Shown here one piece after another: positions 46,332 to 58,275 of a stretch of 64,000 nucleotides of DNA (position 1 is the stretch's first letter; every line of letters begins with the position of its first letter). The translations under genes and the position numbers were made by a program. Source of the DNA: Wolfiporia cocos (taxonomy: Eukaryota > Basidiomycota > Agaricomycetes > Polyporales > Phaeolaceae). The notes under the pieces were generated by a model that was given only the letters and a program-made list of their open reading frames with translations, did no database searches and was not told the DNA's origin. The DNA is taken from the NCBI GenBank assembly GCA_029448655.1, contig JACCLO010000016.1, forward strand, positions 744,001-808,000. The letters run 5' to 3'.

Positions 46332-46801
46332 TGTTGGAGCGCACAATCTGTCGCGCCGACACTGCGCGGCCCCGCCCGCATCAAGGACCGACTTAGTACG
46401 TTTATAGTGTCTGTGCCTTTCACATTCCGGATCGATACGTTTTTTGTGGCGTCCCTTAGCTACCGTAGTCCTTATCTGGTTACTCAGCTGCCCACTACTG
46501 TTTTACCGCCTTTCCGTTTCGTCCCGCACGTTTCGCTGGCACCGTAGAGTACTTATACCGCTGCCTGCATCCGCTGACCCTCAGTCTTGCACTCTTGCCC
46601 GAGCGCACCGTACTGAGGGTAAGCACAATACCATTACGTCGCACTATGTTCGTTACATTGATTGCACTCCTGTATTTAGACATACGTCGTCTACCTACAG
46701 GTACAGATATATTAGTCTTGCACTCTTGCCCGAGCGCACCGTACTGAGGACATACGTCGTCTACCTACAGGTATTCGCCGTAACACGCACGCGCTCTCAT
46801 A
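46332..46801 (+). repeat. Copia 3' LTR
   Basis: Same length (470 bp) and, as far as I can read, same sequence as the 5' LTR. It is followed by the CATTC target duplication. Confidence 0.92.
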
Positions 46802-47334
46802 CATTCATTCTTCCTTCTACGATCATCCGGATGCTGGCGTCGACATCGGTGGCACCCGACTAGCCGAGGAACCCGTCACTCGGTGGTTGGTATATGGTCC
46901 CTAAATGAGAGCTTTCGATTGATGTGCGCACAGTCATTACGGCGGACATACCATCCCGTAGCACTACTCTCATCACAGCCATCTTGGAATGTGTGAATGA
47001 ACGTTTCAATTCAGGCAACCGGTGCCATAGATGTAATACCAAGTGGCGAAGAGCACAATCAGAACAGATAGGATCACACAGCTTCGTGTCGCAAGCAATT
47101 CTGTATTATTCAGATCAACCTTTTGGACATTTTTACCAGTAGCTCAAGTTGTATCTACCACTGCATGAAACTGATGAGATCTACTCATATTGACAGCAGA
47201 TGGAGTGAAGTCACACATACCCACGCATAGCTCCGAAAGTTAATTTATTATCTTGACCATACATATTCATCGACGGTATCAATACATCGTGAATTCGTAA
47301 GGTCTGGAACTTTGATCTCTGTCAACACTTCGCA

Positions 47335-47484
47335 ACGCTCAGTAGAATTTCGAACTGTGATAATCACAATAATGTGAAGCACGACAGCTATGAAGCCGAG
47401 AATCAAGACAAGCAGCGTCAGCCGCCGATCCCCAAAGCGGCTGATAGCATAAGCTCGCAGCCCTACTAGTACTACATAATCTAC
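47335..47484 (-). pseudogene. Exon remnant of a DUF6533-type membrane protein
   Basis: After an acceptor (TTTGCCTGTAG) the minus strand reads VVLVGLRAYAISRFGDRRLT, then LLVLILGFIAVVLHIIVIIT. The LRAYAIS motif after a span and the following span are typical of the basidiomycete DUF6533 family. No start, no other exons and no clean 3' part are found nearby, so it is treated as a fragment. Confidence 0.5.
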
Positions 47485-47834
47485 AGGCAAAGTTAGAGTA
47501 TTTTTTCTGACACATGTCTCTGATTGGATCAAGAATGAACAAAATACCATATCTGGTCTAGTGCACTGTGGCACTGGTGGGGGACTGGGTTAAGGGCTAG
47601 TACAGGATCTGATAGAGTCAAATAGAACTGGTAGTGAATGGATCCGGTTCTGAATCTGACAGATCATCAGAAAATGGCGGTATGTATGACTTTAAGATGG
47701 AGACCATGAGTTTCATGTGGTAGATTAATCGATTACCGGCTACTGTATGATTTTCTCTCACGGTACAGCTCATTGCTCCGACGTTATAATTATAGTGCAC
47801 TGGCTCTCTCGATGAAGCCATAGTCATTTGTGAC

Positions 47835-49720
47835 ATGTCGTCGCCAACTTTTTCCCTGGATGCCAACTCATCGTCGGGGTGTACATTCATCGGTATTTCA
47901 GTGGCTATATTGTGCGGCTGGTCTTGACAGTGTATCAGCCATCTCATTCTACTCTACCCACAGCCTCTATGGTATAAGTTGTGCCCAGACAGCATACTAC
48001 TTCAAGGCATACCCCAAGGACTCACTGGCTCTCAGGAGTATAGTAAGTATACGAGACATGAGAGTCATTAGAGTTACTCAATATAGAAACACAGATTATG
48101 GTATTGTGGTATGATAATAGTGTTCACCACCTTATCTGTTGTTCAATTTGAGCAATGCTTCGCTGTCAGGTGTTTTGACACCTCCAGAATATGTGTATCC
48201 CTTGCAGTCAGTAACTTGCATTATTAATTTATATACCGTGTCATTGATAAATTCTTCAGTTGCTTTGGTCCGTGGGAGTCCAGGGACACGGCAGCATTTT
48301 GTCATTCTTACAGTATCCGGTGTAAGTTTGCTGTTCATCACTCTGAAGTCGCATTAGTAAAACGGCAGGATTCTATACAAAGCACATACTTTGGAGTAAG
48401 GGTTCTGAGTATTGTGACACGGGAAACTGATCAGACTTTCCTTTAAGGCTGAGCTGGCATTAACCGTAGGTTCTTCCATAACGACATTCTAAAGTAAATA
48501 GTGACACTATGCTTTTCAGGCGGTCATGATATTAGTAGTGCAATCGTAAGTAACATCTTTTGCGGACATCATACGGGGCAATTATCGCGAATACAGGTAC
48601 TATATTTATCAAACGTGGCTATGTTAGCTGAGATTCTCTTCCGCTATGCAACTGATAATTAACGCAAACAGTCTTTAATGGCAGATGGTATAAGATACCG
48701 CTAACGGCGATACTGGTAGTGAATCTGATAATATCCCACCGAGCCTTCCACTAACAACATTCTAGGTCACGGTGGAATTGACAGGTTTTGGTACTGTAGT
48801 TTTATCACTCTTTGGAGTCTAGCCTCACAATTACATGATCCTACTGACAGGGAGCGGAATTGGTCAGTACCACCTTTATCGAGAGAACGGATTACTCATC
48901 GCGATTCCGGTCATATCCAGCAGCCATAGGCTTCCTGTGAGTGGCACCTCATTACGAAGACAAATTATTTATTATTGTTTCGACAGATCTACATCATCTA
49001 AGATATCTAGCGCCGAATGGACGACGCGAGTTCAGTATTTCTATATTGTCTTCTTTCCGATCACCATGTCTCATTTCACCGTAGATACCGTCGCTGATGG
49101 GACCATTGTGCACCTCGCTCGCAGATATATACATTACTATGATGTTGACATGGATACTGAGCAAAAATAAGACAGGACTTGAGAGGTGTGTATCCGTATA
49201 ATCCTCGCTAGTCTAATGTGCTTTGATGCCTTCCTCAGAACAAACAATACTGTAACGCAACTTATCACATTCGCTATAACTAGGGGATTCTTCACGGCGT
49301 GAGTAGTTCCAATACCTATTTCAGTGCAATTGCACAAGACTGGCACAGACTTACACACCTTGGGCAACTTGTATTGGTAAGGCCACAAATGGTCAAGATG
49401 GCTTGTTTTTATAACTCAGCTGGTTGTTAGTATTGGCTCGAAATTGGAAGCTTTCCTCCGAAACTGTACTGGGTAATGTTCCACTTCCCAGAAGCAGGAG
49501 GTGAGATTAATGGATTATCGCATCGCAACGCACGTCTGAACCCTTTCAATCCTCAGTGTACACAAACTCATTACTTGCTCTGTATGTCAGCTATCTGACA
49601 TCTCGTGTGAAGATGCTCATCATATCCTCCTAGCTTGAATCTACGTCGGCAGATTCTCAAGCGCGGTGGTAGGAAGGGTGTCGACTATATCTCCCTCGAC
49701 CCTTTGCCCTCGCGGAACTA
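47835..49720 (+). pseudogene. Decayed DUF6534-type membrane protein gene, copy B
   Basis: Exons can be followed with good splice sites at first: MSSPTFSLDANSSSGCTFIG (47835), FLYGISCAQTAYYFKAYPKD, then WCFDTSRICVSLAVSNLHY. A stop and a frameshift follow before LLWSVGVQGHGSILSFLQYP. Later blocks are YYIYQTW, YKIPLTAILVV, TNNTVTQLITFAITRGFFTA, VYTNSLLAL and LNLRRQILKRGGRKGVDYIS. The FAITRGFFTA block and the VYTNSLLA end are DUF6534 hallmarks. Function of the family is unknown. It is closer to intact than copy A (31213-33120) but still not translatable. Confidence 0.75.
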
Positions 49721-50380
49721 ATTCGGGTCGTTAGATGTGCTGCTTAGCAGGCCTATCAGCATGTCCCTAAGCCAGCCTTTCCTATGTCATATTGCTCGTG
49801 AAAGGCTTGATCTCTGCTTAGCTTTGTATGACTTATAGTTATGTTGCTCAAAGAAGGTCCTTGTTGCCCTCCTACCTGAACATACATCGTTACTTCTTGA
49901 TGGCCCGGATATTATGGTGCGGCCCGGCCTCATCTCGCCTTCGAAGTTTGCCCAAAGCCTACCCGTAGTTATCCGCTGAGCGTTAATGAATGGGCGCTAT
50001 TCGAGCCTTTATCAGACTACCAGCACTATACGAAGTGGTGGCACCGTCACGCGTGAGGGACAACAAAGATGTATTACTGTGACCTAGGTCAACAAAGATA
50101 ACTCTGGGAAGAAGTGGAAGGGGTGTTGCGCTTTCCGCGACATATTGCGTGCTCATGTCTCCATCTCAGTATCGATGTTCGATACTATACGACACGAAAG
50201 CACACTGGATACAATACAACAATGTCCACCTAAATCTATTATCCGAACGTGAAGTGGTAGAGCATGATCTCCATGATACACAAATGTGATAATAGACTGG
50301 CTAGCTGAAACAGTTACTCACGAAGGTGCCCAAATCAGGGAAAGAATTTGACAGCACAGTAGAATACAGTGACCAGAATC

Positions 50381-52886
50381 TCATACATCTTTCTCGGCTT
50401 CTCTACATCGGACCCACAGTCCACCCTGAGTACATGACAACAAGTCAGATCATTCTGATGAGCGACAGTACGCCAGATGGAACTCACGGTAACGGACATC
50501 GTCAAGTTGCTCTTGGGCCGGATCCTCTCGATCCTCTTCCTGCCATCTCCGGTGATCCAGCTGTCTGGCGGAAGCGTCCCGGCGGGCTGCGCGTCCGGCG
50601 CAAGCTCGATGTGATCGAACGCCTGCAAGAAGCGGACGAGGAAGAACGACATCTCGTTGTACGCGAACTGCCCCCTGTCATCAGACAGTGTGCTGCGAGC
50701 GGTCGGCAGCCGCGATGACTCACCTGTTGTCCGAGACAGATACGAGGCCCTGCGGGCGTTCAGAATAAGCGATGCCACAATGTGTATGCACACGCGGCTG
50801 ACGTACCGGCGTTGAATGGGATAAAGCTGAACGGGTTCGGCACGAGATACTTCTGCACGCGGTCGTCGAGGAAACGGTCGGGATCGAACTACATAGTACG
50901 TCGGTCAAATGATAGGCGGAGCAAGCCGCTTTGCAACTCACGAGCTCCGCGTCAGGCCCCCAGACGTCCTTGTTCCGCTGCATGGCCATCGTCAAGTACA
51001 GCATCCTGAGCGTGCCTTTTGTCAGCAGTCAGGAGAGCACCGGAGATCGCAGTGCCACATACTTGGAGTTGGCGGGGACGTAGATCGGCTTCCCACCCGG
51101 GACGGTAGGCGGCAGTACGGTCGCCTTCGCGCTATACCTGAGGATGGTACGCTCGCACATCAGTTTACTAGAGAGTGCTCGACCACTTACCTCACGTTGC
51201 CGGGCACTGCAGGAAACAAACGGAGGGTTTCTGCGTGGCATGACTTTAGCCGGACACAGCGGATGCGGAACGTGTGAGCGCGCACCATTGATGAACGCTC
51301 GCAGGTATTTCATTTCCTTCAGGTCGTCGAAATCTGGGTACCGCGTGGAGCCGACACGCTCTAGGATCTCATCCCTCAGGCGCTTGAGGACGTTTGGATG
51401 GCTGGCAAGGAAGTACAGGGAAAACGTAAGCGTGCCAGCTGTCTACAGCGTGCCTACGTCAGCATATGTAGAAACCTTACGAGAATGACTGTACCGTATC
51501 GCGTCCAGCAAGCAGAATGTTGAGTGTCTCATCAGCAATGAGCTTGGCGTCTAAAGAAGGAATAGTGGGTTTCCGCGTGCTAAGGTCAAGTTGTGGACAC
51601 GCTTACCATCGGTGACATCAGTGAGCTGATCCAGGAGCGTCTGGCGTTCGTCTGCCGCAGTTCCCTCCACGTGCTCGACACCTTTGACGAGCTTCCTCTT
51701 CCGGCGCAAAGCGTCGTCGATGATCGGGGTCACGAAGCGGCGGATGATATTCATGTCTTTCCTACAAGCGCAATGGCATGAACAACGCAACACAGCTGCA
51801 AGGACCACACACACTTGGTCTTGTCGCCGAATATCTCAATCAGCGGCCACAGTGGCGATGTCCGCGCGCGCGTCGCGAGCCGGTGCTGCACGCGCGTGAG
51901 CGCCGGCCCAAACTCCTCCGCGGTGACCGAGATCGGCGGGCGCCGCCCGTAGACGTCGGGCGGGAGGAGCGCGTACAGCGAGTGCACGCACGAACCGAGC
52001 AGGAACTCGGTCGCGGAGTCGAGCGTGAAGCGGAAGAGCACATCCTGGACGTCAATGGGCGCGCCGGCACGCGTGGCCGAACGTCTCGAAGTCGCTGATC
52101 CGGTCCCGGCTGAAGAAGGGGCGGCTCATCGAGCGGTGGAACCTGCGCGGCGCCGTCAGCGCGTCCCGCGGGTGGCTTGCGGGGGACACTCACTTCCATA
52201 GGTCGCCATCCGAGTTGAACACGCCCGTGCCGAGCACGGAGCTCATCTGGCGTCTGAAGAAGTCACCTGCGGGACTCAGCCTACGCGCTTCTGGTCGCAC
52301 CGCGAGTGTGGTTACCTTTCTCGAACGACTGAAAGTCCGTGGCGAGGATGGCCTTCATGTGGTTGGGGTCCGACGTCACGATCTGGACGGCGATCAGACA
52401 ATGTGTAGGTAAATTGACACCAATTCATCAACTCACCCGAGACTCTCCCATGATCGTGATCTGATAAACCAGGCCATGCTCGCGGACGTATCGTGCCACA
52501 TTGTCCTCTATGAAAATTGGTTGATAATTGGTCAGGACAGGTATATATACGGGGCATGTGCGACATTTACGAGGGTAGCCTTCCTTCGCCTGTTTCAGCA
52601 TCTGCAACATTAGGTCGAGGTTCCCCGGCCACTTTCCCTGGTGCACGGGTGCCTCTACCGCGCCCAGCTCGCGCATTTCTTGCTTCTGCCGCCGGCGCCG
52701 CAGGAGCGACTGGGTCCATAGATAGACGAGCACACACAGGCACCAGTTCGGTGCAATCATCCATACCGGCGCGGGGCTGTAAAGCGTAATGCACGCCGTA
52801 ATCACGGTGGGGTACGCGAGTCTGCGGGACACCCTGAAGAGGAGGGCGATTCCCGGATTGAGGAACGCTGTCGTCATTGTGTCCAA
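50381..52886 (-). pseudogene. CYP63-type cytochrome P450 with one frameshifting deletion
   Basis: This is a membrane-anchored haem monooxygenase resembling the CYP63 family of white-rot fungi. Fifteen exons: 52886-52571, 52507-52437, 52382-52316, 52266-52194, 52142-51815, 51761-51607, 51550-51495, 51442-51286, 51230-51191, 51137-51063, 51005-50942, 50888-50807, 50749-50724, 50667-50488, 50425-50381. Phases agree everywhere except inside exon 5. There, after SRDRISDFETFGHA (near 52090), the frame hits a stop, while RAGAPIDVQDVLFRFTLDSA continues in another frame. About 13 family residues are missing. Other landmarks are intact: I-helix AGRDTTAGT, ExxR as ETLR, the PDRF region, and haem loop [10 protein letters not shown]. 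It ends [15 protein letters not shown] deletion or assembly collapse explains it; otherwise it is a recent pseudogene. Confidence 0.82.
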
Positions 52887-55110
52887 GATTATAGCTAAAG
52901 TGAGCGAACGCAGCGATGCGAGCCTTGAGCTTGTCGTGCAGCTTCGGCTGGAGGAATGAATGCTGGACGGGTGCTAAAAAGTTCGCATGCGTGCTAACCA
53001 ACCTGGGATCACAACATTTATAACTCCCATTTGATCCGGCTCGTGACTGCGCAGTCGAAGAGGCCCCCGAAAATCCCTACAAGGGCGTGTCTACAATTTG
53101 TTTCGTTTCAGCCGTCCCGTTCGAGAAGGAAATTCATCTGCACATGTAGCATGTTTTGCATATACAAGGAGAAGTATGTACTTCTGTCCCTTTAGCTTTT
53201 TAGAATGTGGTAGTCCAGCATCTCCAGTACCTTCAAGTATGGATTCTATTTCACCGTGATAGCGATGAGCGATGCCGGGGTTCTTTCTCCGAGGATCAAT
53301 CAGTCACAATGCCGGTGTGCCGTGGTTGGGTCTCCGCTCGGTACTTGCCGTGGTCAGGCGTAGCAGCTCGCAGCTCTTGAGCGCCCATACGGCAATCAAG
53401 CCGGATCATCGTTGAGATCGAGATTGTGAGGGCGTAATTTGTGTCTATTGAAGAAATGAATGTTCATCTTTGTCCGAAGAGATATGCACTACGTTTAATT
53501 GAGTAACCATGAGATGCTTGTAGAGCTTTTGCAATGACACACAACTTGTCAACACCTATAATCTGGCACTATTCCACTCTATTCTGCTAACGGTCACCTA
53601 CAATCCATCTGAGTTGACAAATTCTTGTCTAACAATGTGTTGATATGCCACAAAAGTCTCATATTTTTATTGTGAGGGAAAAATGTTACAAGGGATGCTG
53701 CATTGCTGTTGCGATTGCGTCGTAGTGCATTGATGGTACCGACCAGCATGCCAAATGGTCATTCAAGTCTATATCAGACAAGCGATGCACGTTTCGTGAC
53801 TGTATTCTAGTAGCTGTGATCTTAGTAGTTCTTTATATCCTTTCTTCGTGAGGGTTACGTGAGCATCAAGACGTCCAGTGGTTCTAATCGCTGGCAATAC
53901 GTATGGTTCCTCGAATGCAGTCATGTTCGGTATATTGCAACCAAGAAGACGCAGGGAAGTGATGGCTTCAGGAACTTGCTAACCCATGCCATGTTTCAAC
54001 GCCCATGAGCCACATCTCGCACTGGGCATGCGGCCGCCACAAGCAACGGTCGAAGGAGCAACAGCGTATGTGACGGGCTCTGGCAATTGATATGGATTCA
54101 ATCGGTTACCCTGTTTCTCACTTTCTGAATCAATGTTTCTGCACATTCACGGTATGCCACGAAATGGTGGCTGAAAAGCTCTGCATATCTTGAATCGCAT
54201 CAAAAAATGATATCAGTGAGTGTTTGTTGTATGGCCTGACAGGCGGTTCGTAGCAGCTGTCATTGCCTGTCAAGATCTCGCTGACACGATCCAGAAGACA
54301 CGTCATTATGTCATTATCATCCGAAATCGCATGTAATAGATGCAAGCGAGTAGTGAGCATTTCTTCCATCCTGTTGCGCTGCTATGCTTCGTAACAGTCG
54401 AGAGAGCTACGCCGTCAAGATAGGCCTGCTTGGATCACAGGGTCCGGACACTCGACTAGCTTCCGACGAGCGAGGAATTGAAATGTCCGGGCTTCACTGA
54501 GGCATTCGTGGTTTATTCCTGTCGGGAACCCTACGAGGGACTTTCGGGGTCCTGCTCGCAGAAAGACGGATCCGGATTGACGAATTGATCACTAGTAAGC
54601 AGAGGAAGACCGGCGTAGTCATTCAAGAGCCCATTCACAGCATAGGAGCTCCAGGACAAAGAACGTCTTGCACAGCAGCTGACGTGATGCAGGAGGTCGG
54701 CCTCGATTTTAACTGATTTTCTGCAAGCCAACATCGTCAGATCTCAGTAAATTCAGAATTGGGCGCCTATTTGATCGGAGCGACCGACTCCGAACTCGGC
54801 TCCGGCTCAGTCATTCCATTCTACAAGTACTCCTCCGCTACGCCCTCTATGAAGGCCGTGACTAAGATGCAGTTCGGGGCTGCACCCCGTCAGGCCGATG
54901 TACAAGTCCACCAGCAATCAGCCGCTACGGCTCCGGGTGCGAAATCTATCCGCCCGCGGATCTCGATTCCAGACACTCAGCCGTGCGGGTGGGCACGACT
55001 CTGGCAGTATTGCGAGCATCGCAAAAGTACATAACGTTGCTTTCGGGCGTGGGCGCGTCCACCCGAACTACACCCCTCCGAGCGTCCCCCATCTCCGGCC
55101 CGCGACGTCC
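52887..55110. other. Intergenic, no supported gene
   Basis: A TTATAAAT box at 53016-53023 (minus strand) is a candidate promoter element for the P450 gene. Minus-strand frames at 54130-54369 and 54531-54734 have protein-like composition, but I recognise no family and no exon structure. Nothing else was seen in 2.2 kb. Confidence 0.4.
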
Positions 55111-55945
55111 ATGGCCTGCGCAAACTGCGTCTCCGGCTTCGTGCACTCCGGCAGCCCCGTCGGGCAAGAGGTCACCCTCGCCGGCATGCAGACGTACGTG
55201 ACGGGCGACGAGCAGTCCAGCCGCATCGTCATCTTCGGGGTCGACATCTTCGGCTGGAAGTTCGTCAACACGCGCCTGCTCGCGGACGAGTACGCCGCTA
55301 GGGGCTTCCGCGTCCTGGTCCCGGACCTGTTCGACGGCACGCCACTCCCTCTACCTCCCGCGATTCAGACGCTGACGCCGAATGCCACCAGGCTACGAGT
55401 TCCCGCAGTGGGCGCTCACGCTTTCGGGCGCGGAGCACCCGACGCTCCTCCAGCGCATGCTCAAGCCCGCGTCGATGCTCGTCTTCATCCCATTCGTGCT
55501 CCGCAACACCAAGCCGGCGCAGACGGCGAAGATCGGCGCGCTCCTCGAGCACGTGCGCACCGCGCACCCCGGCGCGAAGGTCGGCCTCGCCGGCTTCTGC
55601 TGGGGCGGCCGCTACGCGATCACGATGAACGCGCGCTTCGACGCGACGGTCGCGAACCACCCCTCGCTTGTGCAGTTCCCCGCGGAGCTCGCGGACATCG
55701 AGCGGCCTATCAGCTTTGCGGTCCCAGAGGTGGATAAGTTCGGCGCGGAGCATGCGGCGGAGACGGAGAGGCTGCTGAAGGAGAGGGGGCGCGACGACTT
55801 TGAGGTGGTCGTGTATCAGGGTGTGCACCATGGCTGGACAATCAGGGCTAATACGGCGGATGCGGAGAAGAAGGCGGCGAGGGATAAGGCGAGGGATCAA
55901 GCAATTGCGTGGTTTGAAAAGTACCTCGTAGTCGACGCCGAGTGA
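55111..55945 (+). CDS. Dienelactone hydrolase family protein, with apparent frame break
   Basis: This is a DLH-type alpha/beta hydrolase. From MACANCVSGFVHSG (55111) the frame reads VTLAGMQTYVTG, IVIFGVDIFGWKFVNTRLLA and GFRVLVPDLFDGTPL. The homologous continuation EHPTLLQRMLKPASMLVFIP is in the next frame. It goes on through the nucleophile elbow GLAGFCWGGRYA (Cys), VPEVDKFG (likely Asp of the triad) and VYQGVHHGWTIR (His), ending VVDAE at 55945. No GT...AG intron joins the halves, and the second frame is closed upstream by a TGA near 55371, so an indel lies at about 55370-55385. It could be a base-call error in a working gene or a recent lesion. GC content is high, unlike the flanking repeats. 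Confidence 0.8.
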
Positions 55946-56520
55946 TTCAACGCAGATATATCCCCTTACCCGTTGATATTCCTCCTGTTAGTATTTATCA
56001 TGGTGCGCCTTCATATACCATAATCATTATTCGTATGTTTCGATCATGCTCGTCTTTATGTTGCTCTTAGCTTCGCTGAATGATGGCCCGTTTGCCATTT
56101 AAGGCAAACCCCTTTATTCGTTGTGGCGCGGTGTGGCGCAGCATCATATGTGGCGTTAGCAATTTACGGGTAGGCGCCCGCTCGTGAGGCTACGCGCTCC
56201 CTTTCGGACTCGGACTCCAGCTAGGGGACTTCGTCTGGATAGGTTCAAACGCACGGTCAATCCGTCCCCTTTTATGCTAACGGTGACTCACGAGGAAGTG
56301 CCGACTGGCATCGGCGCTTGACCTTCGCCTGAATGCGTTTATGCACTCTATTGCACCATTTCCACAGCTGACATTCGTGATGACTACAGTAAGAGGGGTA
56401 GTCTTTTAAAACCACATAGTGCTGTATCTACTAGACATAACAGCGTCAAGTCGGAAGTGACTGAAGGTCACAACCATGTTTTTTCAGAATGGAGCAATCC
56501 CAACACTGTGCAGAGGGACT
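55946..56520. other. 3' flank of hydrolase gene
   Basis: No gene or repeat recognised before the SINE-like element begins at 56521. Confidence 0.45.
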
Positions 56521-56738
56521 TCAGTCAATTATCTTAATCTGCCAACTGCCCTTCGCTTAAGAAATCGCAGTTGCGGCCTAGGTTTGCACGCAGATTAATC
56601 TGCTAACTGCGGCAGATTAATCTACTGTGACAATAAAATGGCACATCCCGGATTCGAACCAAGGACCTTAGTGCAGATGAGAATAACAGCATTGCAGCAT
56701 ATGTTAGCCAACTGAGCTACAGTGGAACTGGTGTTGCC
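56521..56738 (-). repeat. SINE-like repeat with tRNA-type head, copy X
   Basis: On the minus strand the head reads TGTAGCTCAGTTGGCTAAC (A-box-like) and GGTTCGAATCCGGGATGTGCC (B box), followed by ATTTTATTGTCACAG and the common body ending TTGACTGAA at 56521. This is the best-preserved head of the three copies. The acceptor stem does not pair well, so it is not scored as a functional tRNA gene. Confidence 0.72.
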
Positions 56739-57012
56739 CCCATTTTAGGCAATATATAGAGTATTTTGTAAACTTCATTTTCGCAGTTTAACATCTTCCA
56801 TAACACAAATACAAATGAATCTGCCTCTAAAGACCTGTGATTCCAGTGTATTCAGCTTTCCCATGGTGAGTTGCTCCAGGTCAGGCATGGTAAATCAAGC
56901 TACCACTATCATTGATTTCTGTATGCTTGTTGGAGCAGTTAGTTGCCTTGATGATTTGCGAAAATTGTGTGTAAAATTTGCGTTATATATATTTTAATTG
57001 GTCAATGGTACC

Positions 57013-57112
57013 TGTTGCCGCAATGGCTCAGTCGGCTAATTACACTGCGATGCTGTTATTCTCATCTGTGCTAAGGTCCTTGGTTCAAATTCGGGATGTG
57101 CCATTTTATTCT
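57013..57112 (+). repeat. SINE-like repeat copy Y, head part (split)
   Basis: It carries CAATGGCTCAGTCGGCTAAT (A-box-like) and GGTTCAAATTCGGGATGTGCC, then ATTTTATTCT, where the 6-kb LTR element is inserted. Its body resumes at 63167. It faces copy X head to head across about 275 nt. Confidence 0.72.
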
Positions 57113-58207
57113 TGACACAGATGGCTCTGTGGGACTCACCAAGCCAGTATCCTGCGATGAACTAGGCGACTTAGGTGAGGAAGAGGTTATCAGGCACGGT
57201 AGTAGATGGAAGGTTCTTCTACGGCGCACGCCGAGAAGAATAGAACTAGGGTTATAGGCCGTCAAGGCCCTACTTATATACACATATATAACGGGTCATG
57301 TGCTACTGTATAGTACATGCCCGATAAGGAATGTGGGCTTGGTTGCCATAAGGGCGACCAAGTGGTATGACTACTCTACAAAGGCCGTGGCCCGCCGGTA
57401 ATGGCCGGGCCAATGGTAAAATAGAGAGTGTGTGGTCTCATCGTTAGATGGACATGTGAAGACGGGCGCAGCCCGGGTATAAGGGATGCCGGTTGCCGGA
57501 TACCGTGAGGTATAATGGCGATTGGCCGGTCATCGTGTGCTGACCAAGGCGGAGCGCCGAGGTCGTAATGCTATTGGGCCAGTAGGCACCGTAGCATGTG
57601 ATATGTCCGGTCCGGAAGGTTACCGGAACATATGGTGGTCTTAGCCGTGAGGCGAGGACCGGTGTTTGGGCAACGCCGTGATGGCAGAAGCCCGGGACTT
57701 GGAGACCGCCGAGTCCGTGGAATGGCCGAGAAGGCCGAGCCTATAGCGATATTGCCTTGGTGCTAATATAGTGCTATTTGGCCGTGTTGCCATTATTATG
57801 CGAAGGCGTGGCGCGCCTGAGGTGCCATTGTGATCAAGGATCTTATGGCGGTGGGAAGCCGGGAAGGCCGACCCAATAGTACAAGGCCGTGAGGCATTGT
57901 TTGTACTTGTGGACATTATTATGCGAGCGTGCCGCGCTCGGCCTATCATTATGATCTAAGATCTATGACGTGGCTTGGTCTTGCTCTGACGGGCGAGACC
58001 TGTATGACGTAGCTATACTATGCTATTGGACCGGAAGGTGCCGTAGCGTTATGTAAGCTGGTCATGTGGTTGACGAGCCCAGTTAAGAGCTTGTCGTGGT
58101 GGCAATGGGAGTTAACCCGTAGATAACTTGTAGGTAGACGTATAAATCCCAGGTAAATTGCTATAATTGTAGGAAAAATGCTGTAAGCCCCAGATAAATC
58201 TGTGACA
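57113..58207 (+). repeat. LARD 5' LTR (1,095 bp)
   Basis: It starts TGACACAGAT and ends ATCTGTGACA, giving nearly inverted 10-nt termini. A TATA-like stretch (TTATATACACATATATAAC) lies near 57273. A 102-codon minus-strand frame (57641-57949) recurs in the other LTR only because the LTRs are copies. Confidence 0.9.
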
Positions 58208-58222
58208 TTACCCCCGCTTTAG

Positions 58223-58244
58223 GTTTCATCGTCCCTGATGAAAC
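58223..58244 (+). other. Perfect hairpin just inside the LARD leader
   Basis: GTTTCATC (58223-58230) pairs perfectly with GATGAAAC (58237-58244) around a GTCCCT loop, 16 nt after the 5' LTR. Confidence 0.7.
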
Positions 58245-58275
58245 TATTCCTCATTATGTACGTCCCAAGAGCGGT

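Larger units (their letters stand above)
41122..46801 (+). mobile_element. Complete Ty1/Copia LTR retrotransposon
   Basis: The element is 5,680 bp long with 470-bp LTRs and a 5-bp target duplication CATTC (41117-41121 and 46802-46806). It carries one uninterrupted gag-pol frame of 1,542 aa, a primer-binding site directly after the 5' LTR and a purine tract directly before the 3' LTR. The LTRs look identical on reading both copies, and the frame is intact, so insertion was recent and the element may still move. The domain order protease-integrase-RT-RNase H defines Copia. It sits in noncoding repeat-rich DNA between the two halves of the old duplication. Confidence 0.96.

Noticed and set aside
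56640..56735. Possible functional tRNA gene (A and B boxes, minus strand).
   Set aside because: The acceptor stem does not pair, and the same sequence recurs attached to the repeat body, so it is a repeat head.
57641..57949. Identical 102-codon frames at 57641-57949 and 62600-62908 (minus strand) looked like a duplicated gene.
   Set aside because: They lie inside the two LTR copies; the identity is that of the LTRs, and the translation has no motif.
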